This document shows positions 15,498-23,721 of a stretch of DNA of 36,762 nucleotides, in pieces. The notes below the pieces were generated by a model, which saw only the letters and a list, made by a program, of their open reading frames with translations, ran no database searches and was not told where the DNA came from. Positions within the stretch are counted from its first letter, which is position 1. Each line of letters begins with the position of its first letter. The DNA is from Pseudomonas sp. Leaf48 (lineage in GTDB: Bacteria > Pseudomonadota > Gammaproteobacteria > Pseudomonadales > Pseudomonadaceae). The stretch spans positions 56,234 to 92,995 of the forward strand of contig NZ_LMLH01000014.1 in assembly GCF_001421885.1 (NCBI RefSeq), in the 5' to 3' direction. The position numbers and the translations under genes are program-made.

Positions 15498-15855
15498 GGG
15501 TCGCTTCTCTCAAATTGCGGGAAAGAGGTGCATGCCATCCTTGGGCAATACATTGCCAGCGTCATCAGGAATGCAGACGCTTGGGCGATTAATAAAATCG
15601 CGGCCAGTATCGTTGCGGACCAAACCGCTTATCGTAAAAAAAGCGTAAAAAATTAACGGCTCGCCTCAAGCCTGGCTCCGACCAGTCATGCCGATGCGCA
15701 CTGGATGGTGATTGCATGGATGGCGGTCGGCGGTGAAACGCCTCGTTGCACTCAACACCAGGCTCAGTGGCAACATCCTGGATACGCGCTTTCCAGCGGC
15801 ATGCGCGCAGATCGTGGGTATAATGCGCGCCCTCTTCATAAGCCAATGTTTTCCA
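15498..15855. promoter_or_regulatory. Divergent kup/endA upstream region
   Basis: This 358-base gap holds AT-rich tracts near 15590-15660, likely for the minus-strand kup promoter, and a clear TATAAT (15819-15824) followed by endA about 30 bases later. No -35 match of quality and no small ORF is seen. Confidence 0.45.
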
Positions 15856-16821
15856 ATGAAAAAACTGCTGTCCGTAGTAGCGCTGGTGCTCTCGGTAATC
15901 ACCCCCGCCTTCTCAAGCCCTCCGTCGAACTTTTCCGAAGCCAAGGTCATAGCAAAACAGAAAATCTACCTCGACCAGGCGAACAGTGCCCTTGGCGAGT
16001 TGTACTGCGGTTGCAAGTGGACATGGGTAGGCAAGTCGGGTGGCCGTATTGACCCTGATTCTTGCGGCTATCAAACCAGAAAACAGCAAAACCGCGCCGA
16101 GCGGACTGAGTGGGAACATATAGTTCCTGCCTGGACATTCGGTAACCAACGCCAGTGCTGGAAGAACGGCGGTCGAGAGCACTGCGTGGACGACGATCCG
16201 GTCTTCCGAGCCATGGAAGCGGACCTGTTCAATCTCTACCCGTCTGTTGGGGAAGTGAACGGCGACCGTAGTAATTTCAACTACGCAATGACCCCCGGCG
16301 TAGCGCCGCAGTATGGGCAATGCAAGACCCGGGTTGATTTTGATCAACGAGCCGCCGAACCCCGTGACGAGGTCAAAGGCCTGGTCGCGAGGACGACCTT
16401 TTACATGTTCGATCGATACAATCTGAACATGTCACGTCAGCAGCAACAACTACTGATGGCCTGGGACAAGCAGTACCCGGTCTCGGCCTGGGAGAAAGTG
16501 CGCGATAGTCGCATTGCCTCAATCATGGGGCACTCGAACCCTTTCGTGACGGGTGACCGTCAATGGACGCAAGGATACAAGGCGGCGGGTGATGGAACCG
16601 TCAGCGCCATTGCCGGGAAACCCGTGCCAGTAACGGCCCAGCCAACCCTGGCGAAAGCGACCGGGGCAGGCTTGATCATTGGCAACCGCAAGAGCCAGGT
16701 GTATCACCTCTCAATCGGTTGCCCTGGTTATGCTCAAGTGTCGGAAAAAAACCAGATAACTTTTGACTCTGAAGCTGCCGCCCAGGCCGCCGGATTTCGT
16801 AAGGCCGGCAACTGCAAGTAG
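15856..16821 (+). CDS. endA: Endonuclease I with a C-terminal Ada-like zinc-binding tail
   Basis: The ATG at 15856 gives 321 residues starting with a signal peptide (MKKLLSVVALVLSVITPAFSS). The endonuclease I core (about 22-220) contains the catalytic histidine motif TEWEHIVPAWTFG, a cluster of paired cysteines (CGCKW, CGYQ, CWKNGGREHC), and the metal-ligand Asn in GDRSNFNYAM. This matches periplasmic Vvn/EndA non-specific nucleases. The last 48 residues (KSQVYHLSIGCPGYAQVS... and AAGFRKAGNCK) resemble the small His/Cys domain of Ada-type zinc modules that is fused to several bacterial nucleases. It probably degrades extracellular or periplasmic DNA. Confidence 0.9.
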   Translation: MKKLLSVVALVLSVITPAFSSPPSNFSEAKVIAKQKIYLDQANSALGELYCGCKWTWVGKSGGRIDPDSCGYQTRKQQNRAERTEWEHIVPAWTFGNQRQCWKNGGREHCVDDDPVFRAMEADLFNLYPSVGEVNGDRSNFNYAMTPGVAPQYGQCKTRVDFDQRAAEPRDEVKGLVARTTFYMFDRYNLNMSRQQQQLLMAWDKQYPVSAWEKVRDSRIASIMGHSNPFVTGDRQWTQGYKAAGDGTVSAIAGKPVPVTAQPTLAKATGAGLIIGNRKSQVYHLSIGCPGYAQVSEKNQITFDSEAAAQAAGFRKAGNCK

Positions 16822-17049
16822 CAGCAGGTGGAGTTGATGGAGCCGCTTTGACGATTAGCGTCGCTGAAGCTTCCTCGGCATGCTCACGCCCTCGCCAGGC
16901 GTGAGCATGGGCCGATCACTCAGGCAAAGACGAAGTCCGCCGCGGTAACGGAGTCTGGCAGGACCCCGGTCAAGGTGAACCTGTGCGCATTAAGTTGCGT
17001 TCGGGCGACTCGATCAGCACCCAATCGCTCGCATTCTTCGGCGCCCTCT
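16822..17049. other. Intergenic stretch with a strong hairpin and no confident gene
   Basis: ATGCTCACGCC/GGCGTGAGCAT (16880-16890 and 16898-16908) forms a perfect 11-bp stem 60 bases after endA, without a T-run. Between 16905 and 17049 both strands read as coding-like fragments without proper starts; I cannot assign them. Confidence 0.5.
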
Positions 17050-17133
17050 TCACCCCGGAGGAATGGTCGCCAGTGCCCCGATCAAAATGGTCAACAGCAG
17101 AAAACCACCGAGAAAAATCGTCATTCTGGCCAT
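17050..17133 (-). CDS. Putative 27-residue single-pass membrane micro-ORF
   Basis: The ATG at 17133 follows GGGAGG by four bases. The peptide MARMTIFLGGFLLLTILIGA is almost entirely one hydrophobic helix, followed by LATIPPG. Composition and ribosome-binding site are typical of real small membrane proteins. It lies just before the minus-strand hydroxylase family gene's 3' end and may be a separate unit. Function unknown. Confidence 0.5.
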   Translation of the reverse strand: MARMTIFLGGFLLLTILIGALATIPPG

Positions 17134-17212
17134 ATGGCCTCCCAGCTCATGAAGTTGCTGTACAGGGTCGTACTGCGCTGTTGTGCGCCGGGCGGATGAC
17201 CCTGCCGATGAG

Positions 17213-18307
17213 TTATTGTGGGCCGGTGACTGTTTTCGTTACAGATGCAGATTGCGCAGGAAAATACGGATCAGACAGGCTTCGTCCAGGCTCGGTCAAG
17301 TTCGATTGCGGGCGTCTGGGGGGGAAAAACTTGCGGGCAACGTCGACAAAGGGCGTGATGATCAGGCCGTGAAGCGTCAGGTAACGCTCGTGATCCTGCT
17401 CACCAGTGCCGAAGCGGATTGCTTCCGGGGTCGACCGGGTGACATAGAGCGTGCCGAACATCCAGTCCCACAGTGACAGGTTGATACCGAAGTTCTTGTT
17501 GAAATGCCGCGGCGCATCGCTGTGGTGAATCTGATGCTGCGCGGGACTGCTCAGCACCCGCTCGATCACCGGCCCGAATGAAAACCACACATGGCTATGC
17601 CGCAGGTTGGCCGCCAGACCGTTGAAGATGAACACAATCCACGTCACGCCAAACAGGGTATAGCGGCTGACCTCGCCGCCACAGGCGTACCAGAAGACTC
17701 CGGCATAGAGGCCCAGGCAGATGATATCCACCAGCTTTTCGACGAGTTCTTCAAGAAAATGCACCCGGCTTGCCGTAGCCGGCACCAGCACGGGCGCCGA
17801 ATGATGGACTTTGTGAAATGCCCACAAGTAGCGCGAATGAAAGGCCCGGTGGTTCCAGTAATGAGCGAAATCCTTGACCAGGAACACGCCCAGGCCGTAG
17901 AGCAGGGAAAGCCCGAGGTTCTCCCCCACTTGCGCGCGCGCGCCCCACAGGTTGGAGAAAAATCTGATGTAGTCCGCTGAACGCAGCACATAGGGATCAA
18001 CCAGCCCGACAATCGGCAGCACCAGCGCCACTTTCAGGATGGCGAGCACGAAGTAGTAGCGGTAATCGAGCAGCGCCGAGCGGTGCAGGTAAACCCGCCG
18101 CCCGCCGAGGAACTGCCCGAAGGAGCGCGCCCCGGTCAATCCGCGAGACGTTCTGAATCGAAACAGGCCATAGGCGACGCCGTAGGAAACGCAGAGAAAG
18201 ACCACTCCCAGGCGTCCATTGACATCGAAGATGCCAAGAAACTGGTGGGTGACCGGCTCGATCACCCACCTGATCAGGTAACGATGTAGATCGGCGAGCA
18301 CATCCAT
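17213..18307 (-). CDS. Fatty acid hydroxylase/sterol desaturase-family membrane enzyme
   Basis: I take the ATG at 18307 (MDVLADLHRYL, 364 residues) over the TTG at 18361, because the extra 18 codons run through a Fur-box-like sequence. The di-iron histidine clusters of the PF04116 family are all present: DFAHYWNHRAFH, FHKVHHSAP, RHSH and AQHQIHHSD. Five or six hydrophobic helices precede and separate them. Members hydroxylate or desaturate acyl chains, sterols or carotenoids using O2 at a di-iron centre in the membrane. The substrate cannot be told from sequence. It is transcribed alone, with the decayed VIT-like gene upstream. Confidence 0.85.
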   Translation of the reverse strand: MDVLADLHRYLIRWVIEPVTHQFLGIFDVNGRLGVVFLCVSYGVAYGLFRFRTSRGLTGARSFGQFLGGRRVYLHRSALLDYRYYFVLAILKVALVLPIVGLVDPYVLRSADYIRFFSNLWGARAQVGENLGLSLLYGLGVFLVKDFAHYWNHRAFHSRYLWAFHKVHHSAPVLVPATASRVHFLEELVEKLVDIICLGLYAGVFWYACGGEVSRYTLFGVTWIVFIFNGLAANLRHSHVWFSFGPVIERVLSSPAQHQIHHSDAPRHFNKNFGINLSLWDWMFGTLYVTRSTPEAIRFGTGEQDHERYLTLHGLIITPFVDVARKFFPPRRPQSNLTEPGRSLSDPYFPAQSASVTKTVTGPQ

Positions 18308-18342
18308 ACCCGACTGCCCTGCGTAAGTGGAAGGGCATTGTA

Positions 18343-18362
18343 AATGAGAATGAATACTCAAT
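18343..18362. promoter_or_regulatory. Possible Fur-box-like sequence
   Basis: AAATGAGAATGAATACTCA resembles the (A/T)AATGAGAAT... half of Pseudomonas Fur sites, 36 bases before the proposed start of the hydroxylase-family gene, which needs iron. The right half is imperfect. Confidence 0.3.
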
Positions 18363-18382
18363 GTGCTGCCGGGTGAAAATCT

Positions 18383-18707
18383 CTAGCCACCGAGCGCGAT
18401 GATGGCGACGATCAGCACGCTACCTGTGAGCGCCAGGGCCACCCCGCCCTGCCAAGGTTTGGTGTTAGCGTATTTGGCCAGCATCCAGCCGGCGATGACA
18501 GATACATGACAGCGTCCGCCAGCCCCAGGCAAGGTTACAGCCGAGCGCGGCAATCATCATCGAGCGCTCTTGCGCTGCCTGGTCTGCCGTCGCCACACTG
18601 ATGGTTCCGGTGAACGTCATGGCCATTAACAGGCCGAATACAACTTCTGTAATGTGCTCGACTGGATCAAGCACCGGGGCCCGCTTCTGTTTTTAATTAT
18701 TTTGCAT
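18383..18707 (-). pseudogene. Decayed VIT/CCC1-like membrane protein gene
   Basis: An ATG at 18707 with a GGAGAGGG ribosome-binding site opens MQNN and then hits an in-frame TAA. The same frame continues as QKRAPVLDPVEHITEVVFGL, then TFTGTISVATAD and AALGCNLAWG. That is the N-terminal start of the short VIT-like membrane family. One base is then missing, because the next frame reads LADAVMYL. A further frame gives VIAGWMLAKYANTKPWQGG and ends VLIVAIIALGG, typical of the C-terminus. About 80 central residues are absent. The gene is therefore interrupted by a stop, a frameshift and a large deletion. It would have been an integral membrane protein. Confidence 0.65.
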
Positions 18708-18834
18708 TGCCCACCCTCTCCATGTCCTGCTCGTTGAGTACCGTCCGGCTCATCCGCCGATACCGGCTCTTCAAGTGTAGATTGAGCGGCTACACTGGAG
18801 CGAGTACGCCAACTGATTCACAGAGAGACAATTG

Positions 18835-19206
18835 ATGCTTGATTACTTCGCGTTGGGGCTGTTGTTCTTTGTCGGACTTGTCCTGTTCTACGGGATTATC
18901 CTGCTCCACGACATTCCTTATGAAATTGCGGTCCACCGCAATCATCCGCACCAGGATGCGATTCACGCCACGGGCTGGGTCAGCCTGTTTACCCTGCATG
19001 CGCTGTGGCCGTTCCTATGGATCTGGGCGATGGCATACCGGGAAGACCGGGGCTGGGGGTTCAGTGATGGAAAATCAGGGCACGCCCATGTTGTGCATCT
19101 GGAACAACAAGTCGCAGAACTGCAAAGCCGCGTCGCGCACCTGGAGACAGCGACAGGAACGGCGCAGCACAGGTTGCCGACCGACAACAGTGGCGAGGGA
19201 ATCTGA
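18835..19206 (+). CDS. YiaW-like inner-membrane protein (DUF3302)
   Basis: The ATG at 18835 gives 123 residues. Residues 5-28 (FALGLLFFVGLVLFYGIILLHD) and about 45-66 (GWVSLFTLHALWPFLWIWAMAY) are membrane helices, separated by the family motif IPYEIAVHRNHPHQDAIH. The C-terminus (about 85-112, LEQQVAELQSRVAHLE) is a short coiled coil. The gene abuts the next one (three bases), which encodes a HlyD/EmrA-like protein; the pair corresponds to E. coli yiaW-yiaV. The likely role is an envelope accessory partner of that protein. Confidence 0.85.
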   Translation: MLDYFALGLLFFVGLVLFYGIILLHDIPYEIAVHRNHPHQDAIHATGWVSLFTLHALWPFLWIWAMAYREDRGWGFSDGKSGHAHVVHLEQQVAELQSRVAHLETATGTAQHRLPTDNSGEGI

Positions 19207-19209
19207 CCC

Positions 19210-20169
19210 ATGGATCTTTTACTGGTACTGACTTACACCGCCATCTGCGTTGCAATCTTCAAGATCTTCCGCATCCCCTTGAACAAATGGACGGTCCCCA
19301 CCGCTGTATTGGGCGGGATCCTGATCGTTGGCGCGATGATTTTCGTGATGAACTACAACCATCCCTACTCGGAGGTTGCACGTTCGTATTTCGTCTCCGT
19401 CCCGGTGATTCCCGTGGTCACAGGCCAGGTGATCGACGTGCCGGTCCAGGGCAACGAACGCCTGGAAAAGGGCGATGTGCTGTTTCGGATCGACCCGGCC
19501 CCCTTCGAGTATCGAGTGAAGTCGCTCAAGGCCCAACTGTTGGTGGCCAAAGCTGACCGCGCCCGAATCAGCGAACTGATCAAGCGTAACTTCGCCACCC
19601 AACGGGAACTGGATGTCGTCGTTTCCCGTACTGATGACCTGCAGGCGCAACTCGACGGCGCGCAATACGAACTCGACAACACGACGGTGCGCGCACCGAG
19701 CAAAGGCTTCGTCACCCATGTGTCGTTGCGTCCGGGCATGATGGCGACGAAGTTCCCGCTACGCCCCTCGATGGTGTTCATCCCCGATGAAGGCCAATAT
19801 TTCGCGGCGTGGATGCGCCAGAACAGCCTGCTGCGCCTGACGGTCGGCGATGAGGCCGAAGTCGCTTTCGACGGCATTCCGGGTAAGGTTTTCGAGGGCA
19901 AGGTCAAAAGCGTCCTTGAAGTCATCGCCGAAGGTCAGGTCCAACCTTCCGGCTCGCTCATCGGCTTTACCGGCTCACCACCGGCCGGTCGGGTTCCGGT
20001 GATCATTGAAATCACCGACCCCGATTTCGCCCCGTATGCCAAGCTGATGCCCGGCGGTGCCTACGGCCAGGCGGCGCTCTACAGCCAGCATTTCACCCAC
20101 ATTGCCATGATGCGCAAAATCCTCCTGCGCATGGCGGCCTGGATGAACTACATCTTCCCATTCCATTAA
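19210..20169 (+). CDS. YiaV-like HlyD-family membrane fusion protein
   Basis: A 319-residue protein with two N-terminal hydrophobic segments (MDLLLVLTYTAICVAIF and TAVLGGILIVGAMIFVM). A lipoyl half follows (VTGQVIDVPVQGNERLEKGDVLFRIDP), then a helical hairpin (YRVKSLKAQLLVAKADRARISELIKRN...LQAQLDGAQYELDN), the second lipoyl half TVRAPSKGFVTHVSLRPGM and a beta barrel. It is a periplasmic adaptor anchored in the inner membrane. No pump gene or outer-membrane factor is adjacent, so the partner is uncertain. It forms an operon with the DUF3302 gene immediately upstream. Confidence 0.9.
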   Translation: MDLLLVLTYTAICVAIFKIFRIPLNKWTVPTAVLGGILIVGAMIFVMNYNHPYSEVARSYFVSVPVIPVVTGQVIDVPVQGNERLEKGDVLFRIDPAPFEYRVKSLKAQLLVAKADRARISELIKRNFATQRELDVVVSRTDDLQAQLDGAQYELDNTTVRAPSKGFVTHVSLRPGMMATKFPLRPSMVFIPDEGQYFAAWMRQNSLLRLTVGDEAEVAFDGIPGKVFEGKVKSVLEVIAEGQVQPSGSLIGFTGSPPAGRVPVIIEITDPDFAPYAKLMPGGAYGQAALYSQHFTHIAMMRKILLRMAAWMNYIFPFH

Positions 20170-20376
20170 TCGCTGGATGATGGCGGCGTGACGTTCAAAG
20201 GATTGAGACAAAGGCCGGTTCAAAGGAGCCGGCCCGATCACGCCGTTGAACCGGTCGTTGCAGGTTAACTCAGCGATTGGCACAGACATGAAGTGCAACG
20301 CGGGGAATGGTTCCCCGCGTGCATTGGGTTGAATGCATTCGAGAGGTGCGGATATTTTTTGATATTCAGCGCTGCG
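20170..20376. other. Intergenic stretch with competing hairpins
   Basis: Past the yiaV-like stop, CGGCGTGA (20184-20191) pairs with TCACGCCG (20238-20245), while CCGGTTCAA (20215-20223) pairs with TTGAACCGG (20246-20254). The two stems cannot form as one simple fold. A third perfect stem, ACGCGGGGAA/TTCCCCGCGT (20298-20307, 20311-20320), follows. No T-run is seen. Confidence 0.4.
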
Positions 20377-20508
20377 CTAAAGAATCCAGGGCAGCAGAAG
20401 GTGCGAGGCAATCCAGGGAGACGCCTGGCCCACGACCCATTGCAGGAAGACACATGCGGCCAGGTAAGCCGCAAAGAACTTGATCATCGTCAATCTCGCC
20501 ATGACCAT
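20377..20508 (-). CDS. Putative 43-residue single-pass membrane micro-ORF
   Basis: The ATG at 20508 is preceded by GGGAGG with six-base spacing, an ideal ribosome-binding site. The peptide starts MVMARLTMIKFFAAYLAACV and continues FLQWVVGQASPWIASHLLLP, ending WIL. It has a basic start, one strong membrane helix and a second hydrophobic stretch. A short ORF on the same strand (20508-20615, 35 codons) overlaps its start by TGATG, suggesting coupling. It lies convergent to the yiaV-like gene. Function unknown. Confidence 0.5.
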   Translation of the reverse strand: MVMARLTMIKFFAAYLAACVFLQWVVGQASPWIASHLLLPWIL

Positions 20509-20615
20509 CACCAACCTCCCGCCTTTAAATCCTGGGGTTCCAATTCGACCCCGTGACCATCACCACGCCGAACCGCCCGTAAAGCTTTGACGCCTGCAAT
20601 TTTTATCAGTTCCAT
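20508..20615 (-). CDS. Possible 35-residue ORF coupled to the 43-residue ORF
   Basis: The ATG at 20615 opens MELIKIAGVKALRAVRRGDG and ends LKAGGW, with its TGA overlapping the next ATG. No good ribosome-binding site is seen, so it may be chance or the tail of a decayed gene. Confidence 0.25.
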   Translation of the reverse strand: MELIKIAGVKALRAVRRGDGHGVELEPQDLKAGGW

Positions 20616-20925
20616 GTGTGCCGGGACTTGATGACGGGCTACCGTCCAACCCGCTTGCGCCCCGCTGCACGCCGTTTGGCGGCTTATCCACCGAGCCCTC
20701 TTCTGGGCAGAACCATACATCCGACAAACGGCCTGGCCGACTTGCACCCTCGTTCCGGAGCAAAAAGCGACGAGCCTACCGGCTGGCTGCACAAGGTTGC
20801 GGGTGACCCGATCCCGGCCTATGGTCCAAACGAACCCTTGCCTGTGACGAGTACTCGATGCTTATCGCAGGTCGCTGTTCATTCGCAGCACAGCTACATC
20901 AGGAGCTACGCAAGGAGGAGATGAC
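20616..20925 (+). promoter_or_regulatory. Upstream region of the transsulfuration operon
   Basis: No supported gene lies in these 310 bases. A strong ribosome-binding site (AAGGAGGAGATGAC) at 20909-20922 decides the start of the cystathionine beta-synthase gene. No clear operator is visible. Confidence 0.4.
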
Positions 20926-22302
20926 ATGCCAGGCAATTCACGCCCCGCCGTGCTCGAACTGATCGGCAACACGCCACTGGTGCGCGTCAGCCGTTTCGAT
21001 ACCGGCCCCTGCACACTGTTTCTCAAGCTCGAATCCCAGAACCCCGGTGGTTCGATCAAGGACCGCATCGGTCTGGCGATGATCGACGCCGCCGAGCGCG
21101 ATGGCCGGCTGCGCCCCGGTGGCACCATTGTCGAGGCCACCGCCGGCAACACGGGCCTGGGCCTGGCGCTGGTCGGCCGGGCCAAAGGCTACCGGGTGGT
21201 GCTGGTGGTGCCGGACAAGATGTCCACGGAAAAAGTCCTGCACCTCAAGGCAATGGGCGCCGAGGTGCACATCACCCGTTCCGATGTCGGCAAAGGCCAT
21301 CCGGAGTATTACCAGGACGTCGCCGCACGGTTGGCGCAGGACATTCCCGATGCCTTCTTCGCCGACCAGTTCAACAACCCCGCCAACCCGCTGGCCCATG
21401 AGTGCAGCACCGCGCCGGAGATCTGGGCACAGACCCAGCATGACCTGGATGCCATCGTCGTCGGCGTCGGGTCAGCCGGCACCCTCACCGGCCTGACCCG
21501 CTTCTTCAAACGGGTACAACCGGACCTGGAAATGATCCTGGCCGACCCGATCGGTTCGGTGATGGCCGAATACAGCCGCGGCGGCACCCTCCCCACCCCC
21601 GGTTCCTGGGCGGTGGAAGGTATTGGCGAAGACTTCATTCCATCGATTGCCGACCTTTCCAGCGTGCGTCACGCCTATTCGATCAGCGATGAAGAAAGCT
21701 TCGATCACGCCCGCCAGTTGCTGCGCGCCGAAGGCATTCTCGGTGGTTCTTCGACCGGGACATTGCTGGCGGCGGCCTTGCGTTACTGCCGCGAGCAAAC
21801 CGAGCCGAAACGGGTGGTCAGCTTCGTCTGCGACACCGGTACCCGTTACCTGTCCAAGGTCTACAACGACCAGTGGATGAACGACCAGGGCCTGTTGCAA
21901 CGCAAGCATTACGGCGACCTGCGCGACCTGGTCGCGCGGCGTTTCGAGGATGGCCGGGTGATCAGCGTCGGCCCCGACGACACCCTGCTCACCGCGTTCC
22001 AGCGCATGCGCCTGGCGGACGTCTCGCAACTGCCGGTGCTGGTGGGCGGGCAGCAACTGGTCGGGGTCATCGACGAATCCGACATTCTGCTCGGGGTGCA
22101 CGAAGACGCGGCGCACTTTCGCAAGACCGTGGCCAGCGCCATGACCGACAAACTGCAGACCTTGGCCCCCGACGCCACCCTGGCGGAACTGGAGGCTGAA
22201 CTGGGCCGAGGCCTCGTGGCGATCATCAAGGATGCCTCGGGTTTTCACGGACTGATTACCCGAACCGACATGCTTAATCACTTGCGGAGATCCCTGCCAT
22301 GA
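20926..22302 (+). CDS. Cystathionine beta-synthase with C-terminal CBS-domain pair
   Basis: A 458-residue PLP enzyme of fold type II. NPGGSIKDRIGL carries the PLP lysine (Lys45), EATAGNTGLGLALV the substrate loop, and VGVGSAGTLTGL the phosphate-binding loop; GGSSTGTLLAAAL follows near 275. After about residue 335 there is a pair of CBS motifs (VISVGPDDTLLTAFQRMRLADVSQLPVL, and LQTLAPDATLAELEAEL), which usually bind nucleotides or SAM-like ligands. It condenses homocysteine with serine to cystathionine. Its stop overlaps the ATG of the gamma-lyase gene by four bases, so together they make cysteine from homocysteine (reverse transsulfuration). Confidence 0.92.
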   Translation: MPGNSRPAVLELIGNTPLVRVSRFDTGPCTLFLKLESQNPGGSIKDRIGLAMIDAAERDGRLRPGGTIVEATAGNTGLGLALVGRAKGYRVVLVVPDKMSTEKVLHLKAMGAEVHITRSDVGKGHPEYYQDVAARLAQDIPDAFFADQFNNPANPLAHECSTAPEIWAQTQHDLDAIVVGVGSAGTLTGLTRFFKRVQPDLEMILADPIGSVMAEYSRGGTLPTPGSWAVEGIGEDFIPSIADLSSVRHAYSISDEESFDHARQLLRAEGILGGSSTGTLLAAALRYCREQTEPKRVVSFVCDTGTRYLSKVYNDQWMNDQGLLQRKHYGDLRDLVARRFEDGRVISVGPDDTLLTAFQRMRLADVSQLPVLVGGQQLVGVIDESDILLGVHEDAAHFRKTVASAMTDKLQTLAPDATLAELEAELGRGLVAIIKDASGFHGLITRTDMLNHLRRSLP

Positions 22303-23477
22303 GTCAACAGGACAAAAACTCCCGGCCACAGGGCTTCGCGACCCGGGTGATCCATGCCGGGCAAGCACCGGACCCGTCCACCGGGGCCTTGATGCCGCCG
22401 ATCTACGCCAACTCCACCTACCTGCAACAGAGCCCCGGCGTGCACAAGGGCCTTGACTACGGACGCTCGCACAACCCGACGCGCTGGGCCCTGGAGCGTT
22501 GCGTCGCGGACCTCGAAGGCGGTACCCAGGCCTTTGCCTTTGCGTCGGGGCTGGCGACTATTTCCACCGTGCTCGAACTGCTCGACGCCGGCTCGCACGT
22601 CGTCTCCGGCAATGACTTGTACGGTGGCACCTTCCGCCTGTTCGACAAGGTGCGCCAGCGCAGCGCCGGGCACCGTTTCAGCTTCGTCGACCTGACGGAT
22701 CTGTCCGCCTTCGAGGCAGCGCTGGAAGACGACACGCGAATGGTCATGGTCGAGACGCCGAGCAATCCCCTGCTGCGCCTTTGCGATCTGGCCGCCCTCG
22801 CTCGCATCTGCCGCTCACGCGGGATCATTTGCGTAGCCGACAATACCTTCGCCAGTCCGTACATCCAGCGCCCGCTGGATCTGGGTTTTGACATCGTGTT
22901 GCACTCGACCACCAAGTACCTCAATGGCCACTCCGACGTGATCGGCGGCATCGCCGTGGTCGGGCAAAATGCCGAGCTGGCCGAGCGCCTGGGTTTCCTG
23001 CAAAACGCCGTGGGGGCGATCGCCGGGCCGTTCGACGCCTTCCTCACCCTGCGCGGCGTGAAGACTCTGGCCCTGCGTATGGAACGCCACTGCAGCAACG
23101 CCCTGGAGCTGGCGCAATGGCTGGAGCGTCAGCCACAAGTCTCCAGGGTCTACTACCCCGGTCTGCCCTCGCACCCGCAGCACGAATTGGCTTGCCGGCA
23201 AATGCGCGGGTTCGGCGGAATGATCGCCCTCGACCTTAACAGCGATCTGGCAGGCGCCAAACGCTTCCTTGAGAGCGTGCAGATCTTCGCTTTGGCCGAG
23301 AGCCTGGGCGGCGTGGAAAGCCTGATCGAACACCCGGCGATCATGACCCATGCCACCATTCCTGTTGCCACCCGTGCGCAGTTAGGGATCGGCGATGGGC
23401 TGGTGCGTTTATCAGTTGGAGTCGAGGACGTGGAAGACTTGCGGGCTGATTTGGCGCAGGCGCTGGCGAAGATGTAA
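22299..23477 (+). CDS. Cystathionine gamma-lyase (PLP Cys/Met-metabolism family)
   Basis: A 392-residue fold-type-I PLP enzyme with FATRVIHAGQAPDPSTGA, YGRSHNPTRWALE, FASGLATIST, ETPSNPLLRLCDL and the PLP lysine Lys206 in LHSTTKYLNGHSD. VESLIEHPAIMTHA sits near the C-terminus. Family members include cystathionine gamma-lyase, gamma-synthase and methionine gamma-lyase; overlap with the beta-synthase gene favours gamma-lyase. It would split cystathionine to cysteine, 2-oxobutyrate and ammonia in the cytoplasm. REP elements and the ABC importer follow it. Confidence 0.9.
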   Translation: MSQQDKNSRPQGFATRVIHAGQAPDPSTGALMPPIYANSTYLQQSPGVHKGLDYGRSHNPTRWALERCVADLEGGTQAFAFASGLATISTVLELLDAGSHVVSGNDLYGGTFRLFDKVRQRSAGHRFSFVDLTDLSAFEAALEDDTRMVMVETPSNPLLRLCDLAALARICRSRGIICVADNTFASPYIQRPLDLGFDIVLHSTTKYLNGHSDVIGGIAVVGQNAELAERLGFLQNAVGAIAGPFDAFLTLRGVKTLALRMERHCSNALELAQWLERQPQVSRVYYPGLPSHPQHELACRQMRGFGGMIALDLNSDLAGAKRFLESVQIFALAESLGGVESLIEHPAIMTHATIPVATRAQLGIGDGLVRLSVGVEDVEDLRADLAQALAKM

Positions 23478-23500
23478 GCCCCCCCGACTAACGGGACACC

Positions 23501-23603
23501 CTGTAGGAGCGAGCACGCTCGCGAAAAACCGGAGAGCGCCACGGGCATTCAGGATGCCCGCGTCATCGTTGACGTCCATCGCGAGCATGCTCGCTCCTAC
23601 AGG
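23501..23603. repeat. Inverted pair of REP units
   Basis: TGTAGGAGCGAGCACGCTCGCG (starting near 23502) and its inverted mate CGCGAGCATGCTCGCTCCTACA (ending near 23602) frame a 50-base spacer between the gamma-lyase and the ABC binding-protein gene. Confidence 0.8.
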
Positions 23604-23721
23604 ATCGCGCGCAATGCCTCTATAATCCCGACGTTTTCGTCTACCCTCACGAAGCGTCGTGCAGCAATCAGCTTGTGCGGGGCGCATCGACATTTTTCCG
23701 CTATTGAACCGGAGAACCTCC

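Noticed and set aside
16983..17372. Plus-strand frame beginning MRIKLRSGDS
   Set aside because: Partly coding-like but its only usable start is a GTG without a ribosome-binding site, and it runs into the antisense of the hydroxylase-family gene.
18343..18362. TTG start at 18361 for the hydroxylase-family gene
   Set aside because: The added codons overlap a Fur-like site and lack a ribosome-binding site; the ATG at 18307 is more likely.
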